NCBI GenBank assembly: GCA_934373295.1
Contig: CAKROK010000082.1
Coordinates: 1-6,039 of the forward strand
Reading direction: 5' to 3'
Origin: an uncultured Christensenellaceae bacterium
Lineage (GTDB): Bacteria > Bacillota > Clostridia > Christensenellales > Christensenellaceae
Length of the DNA: 6,039 nucleotides
Of this stretch, positions 5,889 through 6,039 are shown piece by piece. How positions within the stretch are numbered: position 1 is the first letter of the stretch; each line of letters opens with the position of its first letter. Position numbers and translations under genes: made by a program. Below the pieces are notes generated by a model. The model was given only the letters and a program-made list of their open reading frames with translations, had not been told where the DNA came from and did no database searches.

Positions 5889-6039
5889 CTCGTCGACAAG
5901 CTCGCTTTTTAATCGGAGGGCAAGAGGAAAGACTTGCGTATAAATCATCGCGTCCGGTGGTTAGGGCTCCCGAAAAGGTGGTAGCGACAGTGAGCCGTCG
6001 CGAGGGCGTTTACAACTGAGCAGGCGAACCGAGCGTGCC
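5889..6039. other. Unassigned 3' tail with small stem-loops
   Basis: No gene with a ribosome site is seen. Two possible stems occur: GCAAG-AGGAAAGA-CTTGC (5920-5937) and GCGAC, 8-nt loop, GTCGC (in the stretch near 5980-6002). A plus-strand frame stays open here (ending VVATVSRREGVYN at 6019), but it starts upstream inside the repeats and crosses the cloverleaf, so it is not credible as a whole. The tail could be the start of another element or a structured RNA continuing beyond the window. Confidence 0.3.

Noticed and set aside
5920..5937. RNase P RNA, from the GAGGAAAG motif
   Set aside because: The expected following bases (TCCGGGCTCC or TCCATGCTC) are absent, as are the other conserved regions.
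5657..6019. Plus-strand 120-codon open frame
   Set aside because: It runs through repeat copy 2 and the whole cloverleaf palindrome, giving a low-complexity Arg/Gly/Ala-rich peptide; no ribosome site.

Overview
The window looks like a chromosomal piece of an anaerobic, low-to-mid GC Firmicute (Clostridia-type, plausibly gut-associated). This is inferred from AGGAGG-type ribosome binding sites, TATAAT-type promoters, frequent AGA arginine codons, a secreted plant/mucin-glycan-type glycosidase, and a small Myb/SANT-like regulator of the sort found in spore-forming lineages. No marker gene is present, so placement below class is not supported.

Layout. 1-2980 (minus) is the N-terminal 993 codons of a large secreted glycoside hydrolase that runs off the left edge: a signal peptide, two CBM4/9-like carbohydrate-binding modules, a beta-rich domain, and most of a clan GH-D (GH36-like, alpha-galactosidase-type) barrel. 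Its upstream region (2981-3104) has a ribosome binding site, a well-spaced promoter and a perfect 15-bp palindrome abutting the -10 box, a likely operator. 3105-3138 is an intrinsic terminator that insulates this gene from the minus-strand Myb/SANT-like regulator at 3208-3969. A 241-bp AT-rich divergent intergenic region separates the regulator from a plus-strand gene (4211-5134) for an unrecognised cysteine-rich 307-residue protein.

The right end (5135-6039) has no convincing intact gene. It is a patchwork of small repeats: two ~86-bp direct repeats (5152-5236 and 5665-5751) whose hairpin cores are in opposite orientation; between them a degraded minus-strand reading frame (5286-5664) carrying two copies of a ~45-bp palindromic element in the same frame; then a 130-bp nested palindrome (5759-5888) that can fold almost completely into a four-way cloverleaf; then a 150-bp tail with no assignable function.

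Functionally, the glycosidase would act outside the cell on alpha-linked oligo- or polysaccharides and is probably controlled by its own operator. The two middle genes are divergently transcribed and may share control signals, but nothing links them to sugar use. The most unusual material is the repeat cluster on the right.
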